Origin: a virus
Direction: 5' to 3' (one strand)
DNA length: 64,000 bases
Virus record (IMG/VR): IMGVR_UViG_3300025769_014365
Coordinates: 1-64,000 of that record
This document shows positions 1-7,899 of this stretch, one piece after another. Position numbers and translations under genes: made by a program. How positions within the stretch are numbered: the first letter of the stretch is position 1; the number at the start of each line of letters is the position of its first letter. The notes beneath the pieces were generated by a model. That model was not told the origin of the DNA and made no database searches. It was given only the letters and a program-made list of their open reading frames with translations.

Positions 1-2349
1 TTCGACATTGAGGTGGACTTCGATCCAGATCGAGGTTACTCAACGACGGATGATCCGTTCATGCCCATAACTGCCATAAGTTGTTACATGAGCTGGACGG
101 ATCAACTGGTCACACTGGCGGTGCCACCCAAGACAATCAGCATGAAGGACGCCGAAGAGCTCACGAAGAGATTCGACAACACCATGCTGTTCGAGAAAGA
201 GAAGGACATGCTGGACGCTTTCCTACAACTTGTGGAAGACGCGGACATATTGAGCGGATGGAACTCAGAGGGTTATGATATACCCTACACCGTGGGCCGG
301 ATACAGAAAGTTTTGAGTGGAGACGACACGAGGAGATTGTGTTTCTGGGGTGAGAAGCCCAAGAAGAGGGTGTTCGAGAAATATGGTCGAGAGCAGTTGA
401 GTTTTGATCTTGTGGGCAGGGTGCACCTGGACTTGCTGGAACTGTACAGGAAATACACATACGAGGAAAGGCACAGTTTCAGACTTGATGCGATTGGAGA
501 ACATGAACTTGGTGAGAAGAAGACCGTGTATGAAGGTTCTCTTGATAATCTATACAAGAACGATTTTGGCTTGTTCATAGAATACAACAGACAGGACACG
601 GCACTGCTGGCCAAACTTGAGAAGAAATTGAAGTTCATAGAACTGGCCAACGAGATCGCACACCAGAACACCGTGCTACTACAGACCACGATGGGCGCAG
701 TGGCAGTGACGGAACAGGCCATAGTGAACGAAGCACACAGGAGAGGCATGCAGGTGCCCGGCAGGAAGTACAAGAAGGAAGGTGAGGAGAACCAACCAGC
801 CGCTGGCGCATACGTGGCCACGCCTAAGAAAGGCATACATGACTGGATCGGATCCATTGACATCAACAGTCTATATCCTAGTGTGATCAGGGCATTGAAC
901 ATGGGTCCAGAGACCATCGTGGGACAGATAAGGCCAGTGATAACTTCCGCGGAGATCAACAGGGCCAAACACGCTAAGAAGTCGTTCGCGGCCGCGTGGG
1001 ATAGCCAGTTCGGCTCATGGGAGTACCAGGCAGTGATGAAACAGGACAAGGGCACGGAGATCATAGTGGACTGGGAGGACAAGACCAGTGTGCGTATGAG
1101 TGCGGCACAACTGTATGAAGTGATTTTCGATGGCAACAACAAGTGGATGCTCAGCGCGAATGGAACAATATTCACATACGAGTATGAGGCCATAATACCA
1201 GGATTGTTGAAACGTTGGTACGCGGAGAGACAGGAGATGCAACAGAAGATGCGTGACTGTGGCGACAACGAGATAGAACGCGAGTACTGGGACAAGAGAC
1301 AGTTGGTCAAGAAGATCAACCTGAACAGTCTGTATGGAGCGATACTGAACCCAGGATGTAGATTCTTTGACATCAGGATAGGTCAGAGTGTGACACTCAC
1401 AGGTAGATGTATCACGAGACACATGGCCAGCAAGGTCAACGAAGTTGTGGCGGGCAAGTATGATCACTTGGGCGAGAGCGTGATATACGGCGATACTGAT
1501 TCCGTTTACTTCTCGGCCGCAAAGACATTGGAAAAAGAAATCGAATCAGGCGCCATACCATGGACCAAGGACAGCGTGGTGGCACTGTATGATCGTATAG
1601 CAGATGAGGTCAACGGCTCATTCAAGGCATTCATGACCCGGGCGTTCCACACTCCGAGCACAAGAGGAGAAGTTATTGCGGCGGGCAGGGAATTGGTCGC
1701 TAGTAAAGGATTATTCATCACAAAGAAGAGATATGCGGTGCTGTACTATGACAAGGAAGGTAAACGTGCGGATGTGGAAGGCAAAGAGGGCAAAATGAAA
1801 GCGATGGGGCTAGATTTGAAGAGATCGGATACCCCTGTGTTCGTGCAGGACTTCCTCAGTGATCTACTGTACATGGTGCTGACGGGCATGACAGAGAAAG
1901 AGGTGCTTGAGAAGATCAGTGAGTTCAGGGCGGAGTTCAAGGCCAGACCAGGTTGGGAGAAGGGTTCACCTAAACGTGCCAACAACATGACCAAATACAC
2001 CGAGGAAGAGAACAAGAAGGGCAAGACCAACATGCCAGGACACGTCAGGGCCAGCATGAACTGGAACAGGTGCAGGGAGATGTACGGTGACAAATACTCC
2101 ATGCCCATAACGGATGGCGCCAAGGTGATAGTATGTAAACTGAAATCTAATCCCCTAGGTTACACCAGCATAGCATACCCTGTAGACGAGATGCGTATAC
2201 CGGAATGGTTCAAGGAACTGCCGTTTGACTCAGATGCCATGGAGAGCACGATACTTGATCAAAAGATCGACAACCTCATAGGTGTGTTGGGTTGGGACGT
2301 ACAGAGCACGGAGACCACGAACACATTCAACAAACTGTTTGAATTCTAA
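1..2349 (+). CDS. 43: Family-B DNA polymerase, T4 gp43 type (5' truncated by window)
   Basis: Replicative DNA polymerase with 3'-5' proofreading. The frame is open from base 1 and the first residues read FDIE, the Exo I motif, so the true start lies outside the window and the GTG at 13 is not the start. Exo II follows (N..YD in GWNSEGYDIPY), then Exo III (YNRQD). Polymerase motif A is DINSLYPSVIRA, motif B KKINLNSLYGAIL, and motif C YGDTDSVYF carries the two catalytic aspartates; a KKRYAVLYYD segment lies downstream. About 780 residues remain against roughly 900 in T4 gp43, so perhaps 100 N-terminal residues are missing. A methyltransferase and the clamp follow directly, as expected for a T4-like replication block. 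Assignment is near certain. Confidence 0.97.
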   Translation, partial: FDIEVDFDPDRGYSTTDDPFMPITAISCYMSWTDQLVTLAVPPKTISMKDAEELTKRFDNTMLFEKEKDMLDAFLQLVEDADILSGWNSEGYDIPYTVGRIQKVLSGDDTRRLCFWGEKPKKRVFEKYGREQLSFDLVGRVHLDLLELYRKYTYEERHSFRLDAIGEHELGEKKTVYEGSLDNLYKNDFGLFIEYNRQDTALLAKLEKKLKFIELANEIAHQNTVLLQTTMGAVAVTEQAIVNEAHRRGMQVPGRKYKKEGEENQPAAGAYVATPKKGIHDWIGSIDINSLYPSVIRALNMGPETIVGQIRPVITSAEINRAKHAKKSFAAAWDSQFGSWEYQAVMKQDKGTEIIVDWEDKTSVRMSAAQLYEVIFDGNNKWMLSANGTIFTYEYEAIIPGLLKRWYAERQEMQQKMRDCGDNEIEREYWDKRQLVKKINLNSLYGAILNPGCRFFDIRIGQSVTLTGRCITRHMASKVNEVVAGKYDHLGESVIYGDTDSVYFSAAKTLEKEIESGAIPWTKDSVVALYDRIADEVNGSFKAFMTRAFHTPSTRGEVIAAGRELVASKGLFITKKRYAVLYYDKEGKRADVEGKEGKMKAMGLDLKRSDTPVFVQDFLSDLLYMVLTGMTEKEVLEKISEFRAEFKARPGWEKGSPKRANNMTKYTEEENKKGKTNMPGHVRASMNWNRCREMYGDKYSMPITDGAKVIVCKLKSNPLGYTSIAYPVDEMRIPEWFKELPFDSDAMESTILDQKIDNLIGVLGWDVQSTETTNTFNKLFEF

Positions 2350-2357
2350 ATACCTTT

Positions 2358-3155
2358 ATGTTGAGCATCGAAGAAATAAAATTACTGATAGAAAAATTAG
2401 AGAAAGTCAAGAAAGAGGACCTGCAGGAGTTGATAGACTCAAATCTAAAAATTCTCAAAGACATAGAACTGGCTGTTGACGCCAACAACAAGGAGGCCAT
2501 AGACAGGTTGGACAAAACCCCAGACTGGTTCAGAAGGGACCTTAAACAGAAACAACAGGAACCCACAGTTACCCCTGATGTGCGCAGGATGGTCCAGTCA
2601 AAGATATTCCAGTTCGCTAGGACCAACATCTACAACAGCCTAGAGATAGGACCAGGTGATGGCATGTTCTCAATGGACTTCCGCGCATGGAGGCTAAACT
2701 ATTTCCTTGATGTACTGCGTGACAGGGAAAAGGTCATCAGAGATTTGTTTAATCCTCAGCATCACAAGTACCTCAGATTTTTGACAACTGATAAAACTAG
2801 TTGTGACACTGTTCCGCAAGGCAGTTGCAACCTCGTGTTCAGTTGGGACACCTTCGTGTTCTTCACACAACAGCACGTGCGACAGTACTTACATGACATC
2901 AAGAGGGTGCTGATACCCGGTGGCTACTGCTTCATACAGTATGCGGACTGCCACTATGACCTTGAACTGGACCTGGCCAAGCGAGGCTACTGGAACTACA
3001 ACACCAAGACCGCCATGGCAGAAATGATCCTGCAGGAGGGATATGAAGTGGTAGAAATGAACCAATTCCGACCCGGGGCGAGTTATGCCATATTCCGTAA
3101 TCCTGGTAAACAAAATCCAGTTGTTTACGGAGTTTCTGAATTAACACTAGACTAA
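2358..3155 (+). CDS. SAM-dependent class I methyltransferase
   Basis: Predicted methyltransferase of unknown substrate, 265 residues. The first ~60 residues are charged and probably helical or coiled coil. The Rossmann part begins with the SAM-binding glycine motif LEIGPGDGMFS near residue 95, followed by an acidic/hydrophobic strand (NLVFSWDTFVFF) and the typical post-motif segment RVLIPGGYCFIQ before strand 5. It sits 8 bases after the polymerase stop and 30 bases before the clamp, so it could act on DNA, but small-molecule or sugar substrates are equally possible. A CTAAATA box overlaps the polymerase stop codon at 2346-2352, only 5 bases from this ATG. The fold is clear; the substrate is not. 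Confidence 0.75.
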   Translation: MLSIEEIKLLIEKLEKVKKEDLQELIDSNLKILKDIELAVDANNKEAIDRLDKTPDWFRRDLKQKQQEPTVTPDVRRMVQSKIFQFARTNIYNSLEIGPGDGMFSMDFRAWRLNYFLDVLRDREKVIRDLFNPQHHKYLRFLTTDKTSCDTVPQGSCNLVFSWDTFVFFTQQHVRQYLHDIKRVLIPGGYCFIQYADCHYDLELDLAKRGYWNYNTKTAMAEMILQEGYEVVEMNQFRPGASYAIFRNPGKQNPVVYGVSELTLD

Positions 3156-3158
3156 GAT

Positions 3159-3176
3159 CTAAATATCATATACAAT
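3159..3176 (+). promoter_or_regulatory. Composite promoter: CTAAATA plus TACAAT upstream of the clamp gene
   Basis: CTAAATA at 3159-3165, as in marine T4-like late promoters, is followed after 5 bases by TACAAT (3171-3176), a sigma70-like -10. An AGGAG ribosome site and the clamp ATG at 3186 follow. The same two-part arrangement recurs at 14425, 16171, 19954 and 26764. Confidence 0.5.
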
Positions 3177-3185
3177 AGGAGTATT

Positions 3186-3923
3186 ATGATAGACATCTTA
3201 AAAGACATCGTTAAACACACGCATGGATTGGGATTCTTGGATCTGGTCAAGATCACTGGGGACGATAAGGAAACTACTATCGACTCAATGGCCGAAGACA
3301 GATCTGTGATCCTGCAGGGGTCTTTCCACAAACCACAACCGGAGATGACGGGTACGTTCGGAATGCCTCAGATGGGCAAACTGGACATCCACCTGAAGTG
3401 TCCGGAGTACAAGGAGAAGGCGAACATAACAGTGTTGTCCGGTGAGAGAAACGGCGCAACGGTTCCGACGGGTATCCATTTCGAGAACGAGAAGGGTGAC
3501 TTCAAGAATGACTACAGGTTCATGAACGCCGAGATCATCAACGAGAAACTCAAGACGGTCAAGTTCAAGGGCGTCAAGTGGGACGTCGAGATCGAACCTT
3601 CAGTGGCGAGTGTGCAGAGATTCAACTTCCAGGCCACAGCAAACACAGAACACAATTCATTCGTCGTGAGGACGGAGGATGGAAATCTGGTATTCACCTT
3701 CGGTGACCAAGCGTCACATGGTGGTGAGTTCGTTTTCGCAACCGACGTTAAGGGCACACTTAACAAGGGTTGGAGTTGGCCGGTGGGGCAGGTGTTACAG
3801 ATACTTAAACTTTCTGACTCAGCCAAGGTCACGTTACACTTCTCTAACGAGGGTGCGATGATGGTCACTGTTGACTCAGGACTGGGCAAGTACCAGTACA
3901 TTATACCAGCACAGGCGCAGTAA
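3186..3923 (+). CDS. 45: Sliding clamp, gp45/PCNA-like
   Basis: Predicted DNA polymerase processivity clamp, 245 residues against 228 in T4 gp45. Sequence similarity to T4 is not obvious by eye. The support is the size, the position right after the polymerase, and the two-domain beta-rich layout. The C-terminal half ends with GQVLQILKLSDSAKVTLHF, then a short strand and KYQYIIPAQ, which matches the PCNA/gp45 final strands (a Y.LAP/Y.IIP-like C-terminus). A good ribosome site (AATAGGAG) precedes the ATG, with a composite promoter just upstream. The stop overlaps the next start by one base (TAATG), so the clamp and the TGT-like enzyme are translationally coupled, which fits a DNA-directed role for the latter. 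Confidence 0.72.
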   Translation: MIDILKDIVKHTHGLGFLDLVKITGDDKETTIDSMAEDRSVILQGSFHKPQPEMTGTFGMPQMGKLDIHLKCPEYKEKANITVLSGERNGATVPTGIHFENEKGDFKNDYRFMNAEIINEKLKTVKFKGVKWDVEIEPSVASVQRFNFQATANTEHNSFVVRTEDGNLVFTFGDQASHGGEFVFATDVKGTLNKGWSWPVGQVLQILKLSDSAKVTLHFSNEGAMMVTVDSGLGKYQYIIPAQAQ

Positions 3924-5371
3924 TGACGACGAACAATAGTAAGCAGGAACATTTGGGAGAACTCAGCAGAGACTTCGCGGTGTTCCTGCCTGCTATCTCA
4001 AACTTCTACAACACGTTTATCAGCAAACAGAGAGTTTCAGAAGGCAAACACATCTCAGAAGACAGGATACCCAAGGGCTTCGAGAATGGTGTGGAGGGAT
4101 TGAACTTCATCAACCCAGAACAAGGAATGTTCACATACCCCACAGCACTGTACTCGGCTGGACACGCCTGTTTGGACATGGAAAAAGTTGGAGACAGGGA
4201 TCACATGTTCGTGAACAGGGACAGGAAGTTCAGCACCATAGTGGGTGACTCCGGTGGATACCAGATAGGTAAGGGTGTAATAAAATTTGATTGGAAAGAT
4301 TTCGAGGGTAACAAAGCAAACAAGGTCAGGTCAGACATACTGAACTGGCTAGAACTAACAAGTGACTGGGCGATGACACTGGACGTGCCAACATGGGCGG
4401 CAGATGATCTAAACTCGCCAAAGACAGGACTGAACAGTTTCCGAGACACGTTAGACGGAACGATATACAACAACAAGTTCTTCCAGAAAAACAGATTGGG
4501 TCAAACCAAACTGTTGAATGTGTTACAGGGGGATGACTGGAACACGGCACAGATATGGTATGACGCAGTCAAAGACTTCGAATTCGAAGGATGGGCAATG
4601 GGTGGTATCAACATGTGTGACATGGAAGTAATGCTCAAACGTCTGATCATCATGAGAGACGAGAAGAAATTGGACGGCAAGGACTGGATGCACGTATTAG
4701 GAACATCACAGATGGATTGGGCATGTTATCTGACACAGGTCCAGAGACAGGTCAGGAAATTGATCAACCCCAACTTCACTATAAGTTTTGACAGTGCGTC
4801 CGCGTTCCTGTCCACAGCGAACGGATTGGTTTACACGCATAACTCATTCACCCCAGACAGGTTTTCATTCATAATGGACAAAGCACCAGACGACAAGCGA
4901 CTGAAAGGATCTGACATACAATTCCCGTTTGACAGCGGAATCGGACGTAGGTTGAGGATGGGAGACGTGTGCTGGTATGGCGAGAATGATGTGAACAAGA
5001 ATGGCAAGATCGGTTCAACATCGTGGGACAGTTTCAGTTATGTGCTGATGATGGCGCACAACGTTTACAACCAGATCAGGGCCATACAGATCGCCAACGA
5101 CATCAATGACATAGAATCACTGAAGCACAGGCCAGAAGTGAAACACTGGCGCAAGACCAAAGCCAGTGACAAGACCGACGAGCCCAGCATATACGTTCCC
5201 AGGAACATCCTGTACTTCAACACCTTCGTTGAAGAGGTATTCACCAGCGAGAAGCCCATGGACGTGATCGCGGGAGCGTCCAGTTACTTGTCGGACATAC
5301 GAGGCAACAGGTGGGCCAGGGCAACAGGCGGTGGCAAGGGCACCAACAACTTCAGTTCTTTATTTGAATAG
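3923..5371 (+). CDS. dpdA: TGT-like DNA transglycosylase (DpdA family candidate)
   Basis: Predicted base-exchange enzyme that swaps guanine for a 7-deazaguanine base. The tRNA-guanine transglycosylase core is readable in order: VGDSGGYQ (residues ~107-114; Asp109 is the general-base position), DWAMTLDVP (~148-156; TGT has DxAMxxDE), LLNVLQGDDW (~197-206; TGT IVQGG), GWAMGGIN (~223-230; TGT YAIGGL), HVLGTS (~257-262; TGT LMGVG) and ISFDSAS (~287-293; Asp290 aligns with the nucleophile). The tRNA-TGT zinc motif CxCxxC is absent, which argues against an ordinary tRNA enzyme. The adjacent clamp and polymerase, and FolE, QueE and YhhQ in the same window, fit the known phage 7-deazaguanine DNA modification systems that use DpdA. 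DNA rather than tRNA as substrate is inference. Confidence 0.85.
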   Translation: MTTNNSKQEHLGELSRDFAVFLPAISNFYNTFISKQRVSEGKHISEDRIPKGFENGVEGLNFINPEQGMFTYPTALYSAGHACLDMEKVGDRDHMFVNRDRKFSTIVGDSGGYQIGKGVIKFDWKDFEGNKANKVRSDILNWLELTSDWAMTLDVPTWAADDLNSPKTGLNSFRDTLDGTIYNNKFFQKNRLGQTKLLNVLQGDDWNTAQIWYDAVKDFEFEGWAMGGINMCDMEVMLKRLIIMRDEKKLDGKDWMHVLGTSQMDWACYLTQVQRQVRKLINPNFTISFDSASAFLSTANGLVYTHNSFTPDRFSFIMDKAPDDKRLKGSDIQFPFDSGIGRRLRMGDVCWYGENDVNKNGKIGSTSWDSFSYVLMMAHNVYNQIRAIQIANDINDIESLKHRPEVKHWRKTKASDKTDEPSIYVPRNILYFNTFVEEVFTSEKPMDVIAGASSYLSDIRGNRWARATGGGKGTNNFSSLFE

Positions 5372-5380
5372 GAGGACAAC

Positions 5381-5584
5381 ATGGTAACAAAAAGAAAAAA
5401 AAGCAAAAAACTCAAGAAACTTGAAGATGAGCACCAGTACCTTGACAAGAAGGTGGCACAACTTACCAAAGACAGGCTCAAGGACAGGAGTTCCGAGAGC
5501 AAGGAGGTGCTTACCAGATTGAAGAGGACCAAGTTGATGATCAAGGATGCGATAGCCAGGGCTAGAGCCACCTTGACAAGATAG
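5381..5584 (+). CDS. Small basic coiled-coil protein, DUF465/YdcH-like
   Basis: 67 residues, lysine-rich N-terminus followed by one amphipathic helix. The pattern EDEHQYLDKKVAQL, then LKRTKLMIKDAI, resembles the DUF465/YdcH family (H..LD..I..L and LKK..L.LKDEI), small helical-hairpin proteins of unknown function. An AGGAGGACAAC ribosome site lies directly before the ATG, 9 bases after the transglycosylase stop, so it is probably co-transcribed with it. Function unknown. Confidence 0.6.
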   Translation: MVTKRKKSKKLKKLEDEHQYLDKKVAQLTKDRLKDRSSESKEVLTRLKRTKLMIKDAIARARATLTR

Positions 5585-5595
5585 CCAACACATAG

Positions 5596-5601
5596 TATAA
5601 T
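5596..5601 (+). promoter_or_regulatory. TATAAT -10 box close to a start codon
   Basis: A perfect TATAAT lies 5 bases before the ATG at 5607. No -35 hexamer or Shine-Dalgarno sequence is visible, so a transcript started here would be leaderless or nearly so. Confidence 0.35.
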
Positions 5602-5606
5602 AAGAC

Positions 5607-6158
5607 ATGGACAGAGATTACAAAACAGGCAAGAGTGACAGTGTAGGCGTGTTTTCAGGACTGGAGATAGAACACACACCAGCCTACGGTCTACAGACAC
5701 TTTTCCTGGCAAGGAACGATCTCACACTGGAACAGATCAAAGAACTTGCTGAAATGGTCAATGCCAAAGCGATATATTATGGCGCAAACAGATCATTCAT
5801 GTACAACCACGGACTACAACTATCGCAGATGATCAAGTTAATGGAAGCAGGTTACTACGTGACCATAGATTATCCATACTCGTTACACGATGAAGTCAAA
5901 CAGAGATTCAAATTGATATGGAAGAACGAACTGTTCATACCATTCTGCTCCATAATATTTGCCAATTCCGAAGATGACGATCAACTCTGCATCAAAGTCG
6001 ATGACGTGGACTTCAACAAAACAAATCCCGGAGTATGGACAATGAGCATGAATCATTTCAAACAATCTGCAGGCTTCACTTCGTGGAAACAATACAAACA
6101 GGATAAACCAATACAGGAGAACAAATGGATACTGAGCACCAACGAAATCAAGCACTGA
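5607..6158 (+). CDS. Conserved phage protein of unknown function
   Basis: 183 residues, soluble, no signal peptide or membrane segment. A central stretch (NHGLQLSQMIKLMEAGYYVT, then DYPYSLHDEV) recalls a conserved hypothetical protein of marine T4-like phages; this is memory of the family, not a search. The segment ELFIPFCSIIFANSEDDDQ looks like a beta strand entering an acidic loop. There is no Shine-Dalgarno before the ATG and a TATAAT lies only 5 bases upstream. It overlaps the next gene by 34 bases. No function can be assigned. Confidence 0.7.
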   Translation: MDRDYKTGKSDSVGVFSGLEIEHTPAYGLQTLFLARNDLTLEQIKELAEMVNAKAIYYGANRSFMYNHGLQLSQMIKLMEAGYYVTIDYPYSLHDEVKQRFKLIWKNELFIPFCSIIFANSEDDDQLCIKVDDVDFNKTNPGVWTMSMNHFKQSAGFTSWKQYKQDKPIQENKWILSTNEIKH

Positions 6159-6553
6159 AGGAACAGGCCAGCAAGGCCGAAAAAATGATTTGGGTAACAT
6201 TCCAGAAGGAAGGAATGCACAAATACCCGGCGGCACTGACAGATCCCAAACTGGCCACAGGCGACGAGTACGATGTGTCGTTCCTGGGACATCCACACAG
6301 ACACATTTTCCACTTCAAGGTGGCCATCGAGGTGTTCCACGATGACAGAGACATAGAATTCATACAGTTCAAGAGATGGCTGTTGAACCTGTACAAGGAA
6401 GGCACTCTACAGAACGACTTCAAGAGTTGTGAAATGATGAGTGATGACCTATACATTGAGATAGCCAAGAGATACCCGGGCAGACGTATAGATATCAACG
6501 TCTCAGAGGACGGTGAAAATGGGTCATACGCTGTGTATGAATTGAGAGATTAA
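6125..6553 (+). CDS. QueD/PTPS-like T-fold protein (candidate 6-carboxytetrahydropterin synthase)
   Basis: 142 residues; an internal ATG at 6185 (MIWVTF...) is an alternative start. The core HPHRHIFHFKVAIEVFHDD, followed by IEFIQFKRWL, has the layout of QueD/6-pyruvoyl-tetrahydropterin synthases: a histidine cluster for zinc, an alternating strand, then an acidic/hydrophobic DF..LK-like motif. A conserved Cys follows (FKSCEMMSDDL, around the position of the PTPS P-T-x-E-N region) and the end INVSEDGENGSYAVYE resembles the V.E......Y strand of QueD. It would convert dihydroneopterin triphosphate, the FolE product, into the QueE substrate. Homologs seem common in marine phages without an agreed name, so this is inference from pattern and from FolE and QueE being present. 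Confidence 0.45.
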   Translation: MDTEHQRNQALKEQASKAEKMIWVTFQKEGMHKYPAALTDPKLATGDEYDVSFLGHPHRHIFHFKVAIEVFHDDRDIEFIQFKRWLLNLYKEGTLQNDFKSCEMMSDDLYIEIAKRYPGRRIDINVSEDGENGSYAVYELRD

Positions 6554-6879
6554 TGAAAGAGTTACAGTTCAAACAGAAGAGAGCGACCACTAGGATGGGA
6601 CACCTGCCCATAGAGGGTGGTGGACTGAACGCTGGCTATGACACCGTAGACGCGGTGGCCAACATCTGCACCACGGCGGGCAACCTAGGAATGAAGTACG
6701 GCAAAGATTTCATATGGGCCTACTCGGGATACAGCGATGACGAAGACATGGACGAATGTATAACTCTGTTGGTCAAGGATGACAAGTACGAATCCTTCCT
6801 ACACCTGGCACTACAGAACTCACACAGGATCAAACACACCAAAAACGGCACGGTCAAACTTACAAAGGAGAGAGCATAA
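6553..6879 (+). CDS. Hypothetical protein
   Basis: 108 residues. Its ATG overlaps the previous stop by one base (TAATG), a sign of translational coupling. The middle is rich in small residues (GGGLNAGYDTVDAVANICTT) and is followed by an aromatic/acidic stretch (WAYSGYSDDEDMDE). No known motif, signal or membrane segment. The peroxiredoxin gene starts 4 bases downstream. Function unknown. Confidence 0.65.
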   Translation: MKELQFKQKRATTRMGHLPIEGGGLNAGYDTVDAVANICTTAGNLGMKYGKDFIWAYSGYSDDEDMDECITLLVKDDKYESFLHLALQNSHRIKHTKNGTVKLTKERA

Positions 6880-6883
6880 CGAC

Positions 6884-7420
6884 ATGAGAGTACCATACAC
6901 AAACTTCAAAACACGAATAGGCGATGACCAAGCGGTAGGCGGATGCGCACTGATAGGTGGAGAATGGAAGGACGTCGACACAGCGGAGATATTCGACGAC
7001 AAGAAAGTGGTAGTATTCGCACTACCAGGAGCATTCACACCAACCTGTAGTTCACAGCAACTGCCGGGCTACGAGGAGAAATACGATGAGCTCAAAGCAC
7101 TGGGCGTAGATGAAGTCTACTGTCTGAGTGTAAACGATGCTTTCGTGATGAATGCTTGGGCAAGGGATCAAAAGATCGAAAGAGTAAAAGTGCTACCAGA
7201 CGGATCAGGCGTTTTCACACAAGGAATGGGAATGTTGGTCAACAAGGACCACGTGGGTTTCGGAATGAGATCGTGGAGATATTCCATGCTGGTTGACAAC
7301 GGGGAGGTCGTTAAGGTATTCGAGGAACCAGGCAAGAACAACGCGGGTGACAACGGAGATCCTTTCGAGGTCTCAGACGCAGACACAATGATCAAGTACC
7401 TGAAAGAAAATGCCGGGTAA
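6884..7420 (+). CDS. Peroxiredoxin, Prx5/atypical type
   Basis: Thiol peroxidase that would reduce hydrogen peroxide or organic peroxides. The start is the ATG at 6884, preceded by AAAGGAGAG; the reading frame is open further upstream but that part overlaps the previous gene in another frame. The product is 178 residues with the hallmark PGAFTPTCS around residues 48-56, Cys55 being the peroxidatic cysteine. A later arginine (FGMRSWRYS) and GEVVKVFEEPG match the Prx5 family. Oxidative-stress enzymes are known accessory genes in marine phages. It overlaps the following Cys-rich gene by 11 bases. Reductant unknown. Confidence 0.93.
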   Translation: MRVPYTNFKTRIGDDQAVGGCALIGGEWKDVDTAEIFDDKKVVVFALPGAFTPTCSSQQLPGYEEKYDELKALGVDEVYCLSVNDAFVMNAWARDQKIERVKVLPDGSGVFTQGMGMLVNKDHVGFGMRSWRYSMLVDNGEVVKVFEEPGKNNAGDNGDPFEVSDADTMIKYLKENAG

Positions 7421-7601
7421 TTGGGACGGGAAATCTAGACCCAGCAACACCAACTATCGCTCGAACTACGACGACATTTTCAAGAAGAAATCCTGTCCCT
7501 GTGGCAGGTCTCCCACTGGTAAGTGCATAGGTTGGCACGGATTGACAGAAGAGCAATATCAAGTTAAACTAGCAGAGTGGAAGGAAACAAATGCTGATTA
7601 G
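7410..7601 (+). CDS. Small Cys/His protein with CxCG...C..WH motif
   Basis: 63 residues; the ATG lies inside the end of the peroxiredoxin gene. The core KKSCPCGRSPTGKCIGWHGL places three cysteines and a histidine (C-x-C-x7-C-x3-H) as for a small zinc or Fe-S knuckle; spacing is close to, but not the same as, the CDGSH iron-sulfur motif. Similar short proteins occur in other T4-like marine phages (memory only). Overlap with the peroxiredoxin and the next gene suggests a common transcript. Function unknown; a redox partner is only a guess. Confidence 0.6.
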   Translation: MPGNWDGKSRPSNTNYRSNYDDIFKKKSCPCGRSPTGKCIGWHGLTEEQYQVKLAEWKETNAD

Positions 7602-7899
7602 ATTAATATTCGAACCCGAATCCAACGTCAATGTGAACCATGACAGAATGTTCGAGTTTTATTCAGAGAACTACCTAAGCGATTTCAATACCAAATGGGG
7701 AGGCACCATAGTGATGGACAACTTCGTGAAGAAACATTACAGACAGGAACCCTGCTACCAGAGGTACATAGAAAGTTCACAAGGCGATCAAAACACTCTA
7801 AATAAGATCATGGAGTACGTCAAAGCAAATCCAATGGCAGGATACACCACACACATATACGCAAACCCAGAAGGGGGAAATGAGGTCAAACAACTATGA
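7591..7899 (+). CDS. Hypothetical protein
   Basis: 102 residues, starting 11 bases before the end of the preceding small gene and ending 4 bases into the glycosyltransferase. Mixed composition with aromatic clusters (FEFYSENYLSDFN; KKHYRQEPCYQRY), no signal peptide, membrane segment or recognisable motif. The tight overlap on both sides supports that it is translated. Function unknown. Confidence 0.6.
   Translation: MLIRLIFEPESNVNVNHDRMFEFYSENYLSDFNTKWGGTIVMDNFVKKHYRQEPCYQRYIESSQGDQNTLNKIMEYVKANPMAGYTTHIYANPEGGNEVKQL

Noticed and set aside
285-1373. Long open frame antisense to the DNA polymerase
   Set aside because: It is a mirror of the polymerase's codon pattern, with no ribosome site and no recognisable domain; the plus-strand frame has all polymerase motifs.
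2346-2352. CTAAATA as a standard late promoter for the methyltransferase
   Set aside because: It overlaps the polymerase stop and lies 5 bases before the ATG, too close for a normal leader; kept only as part of the close-spacing observation.
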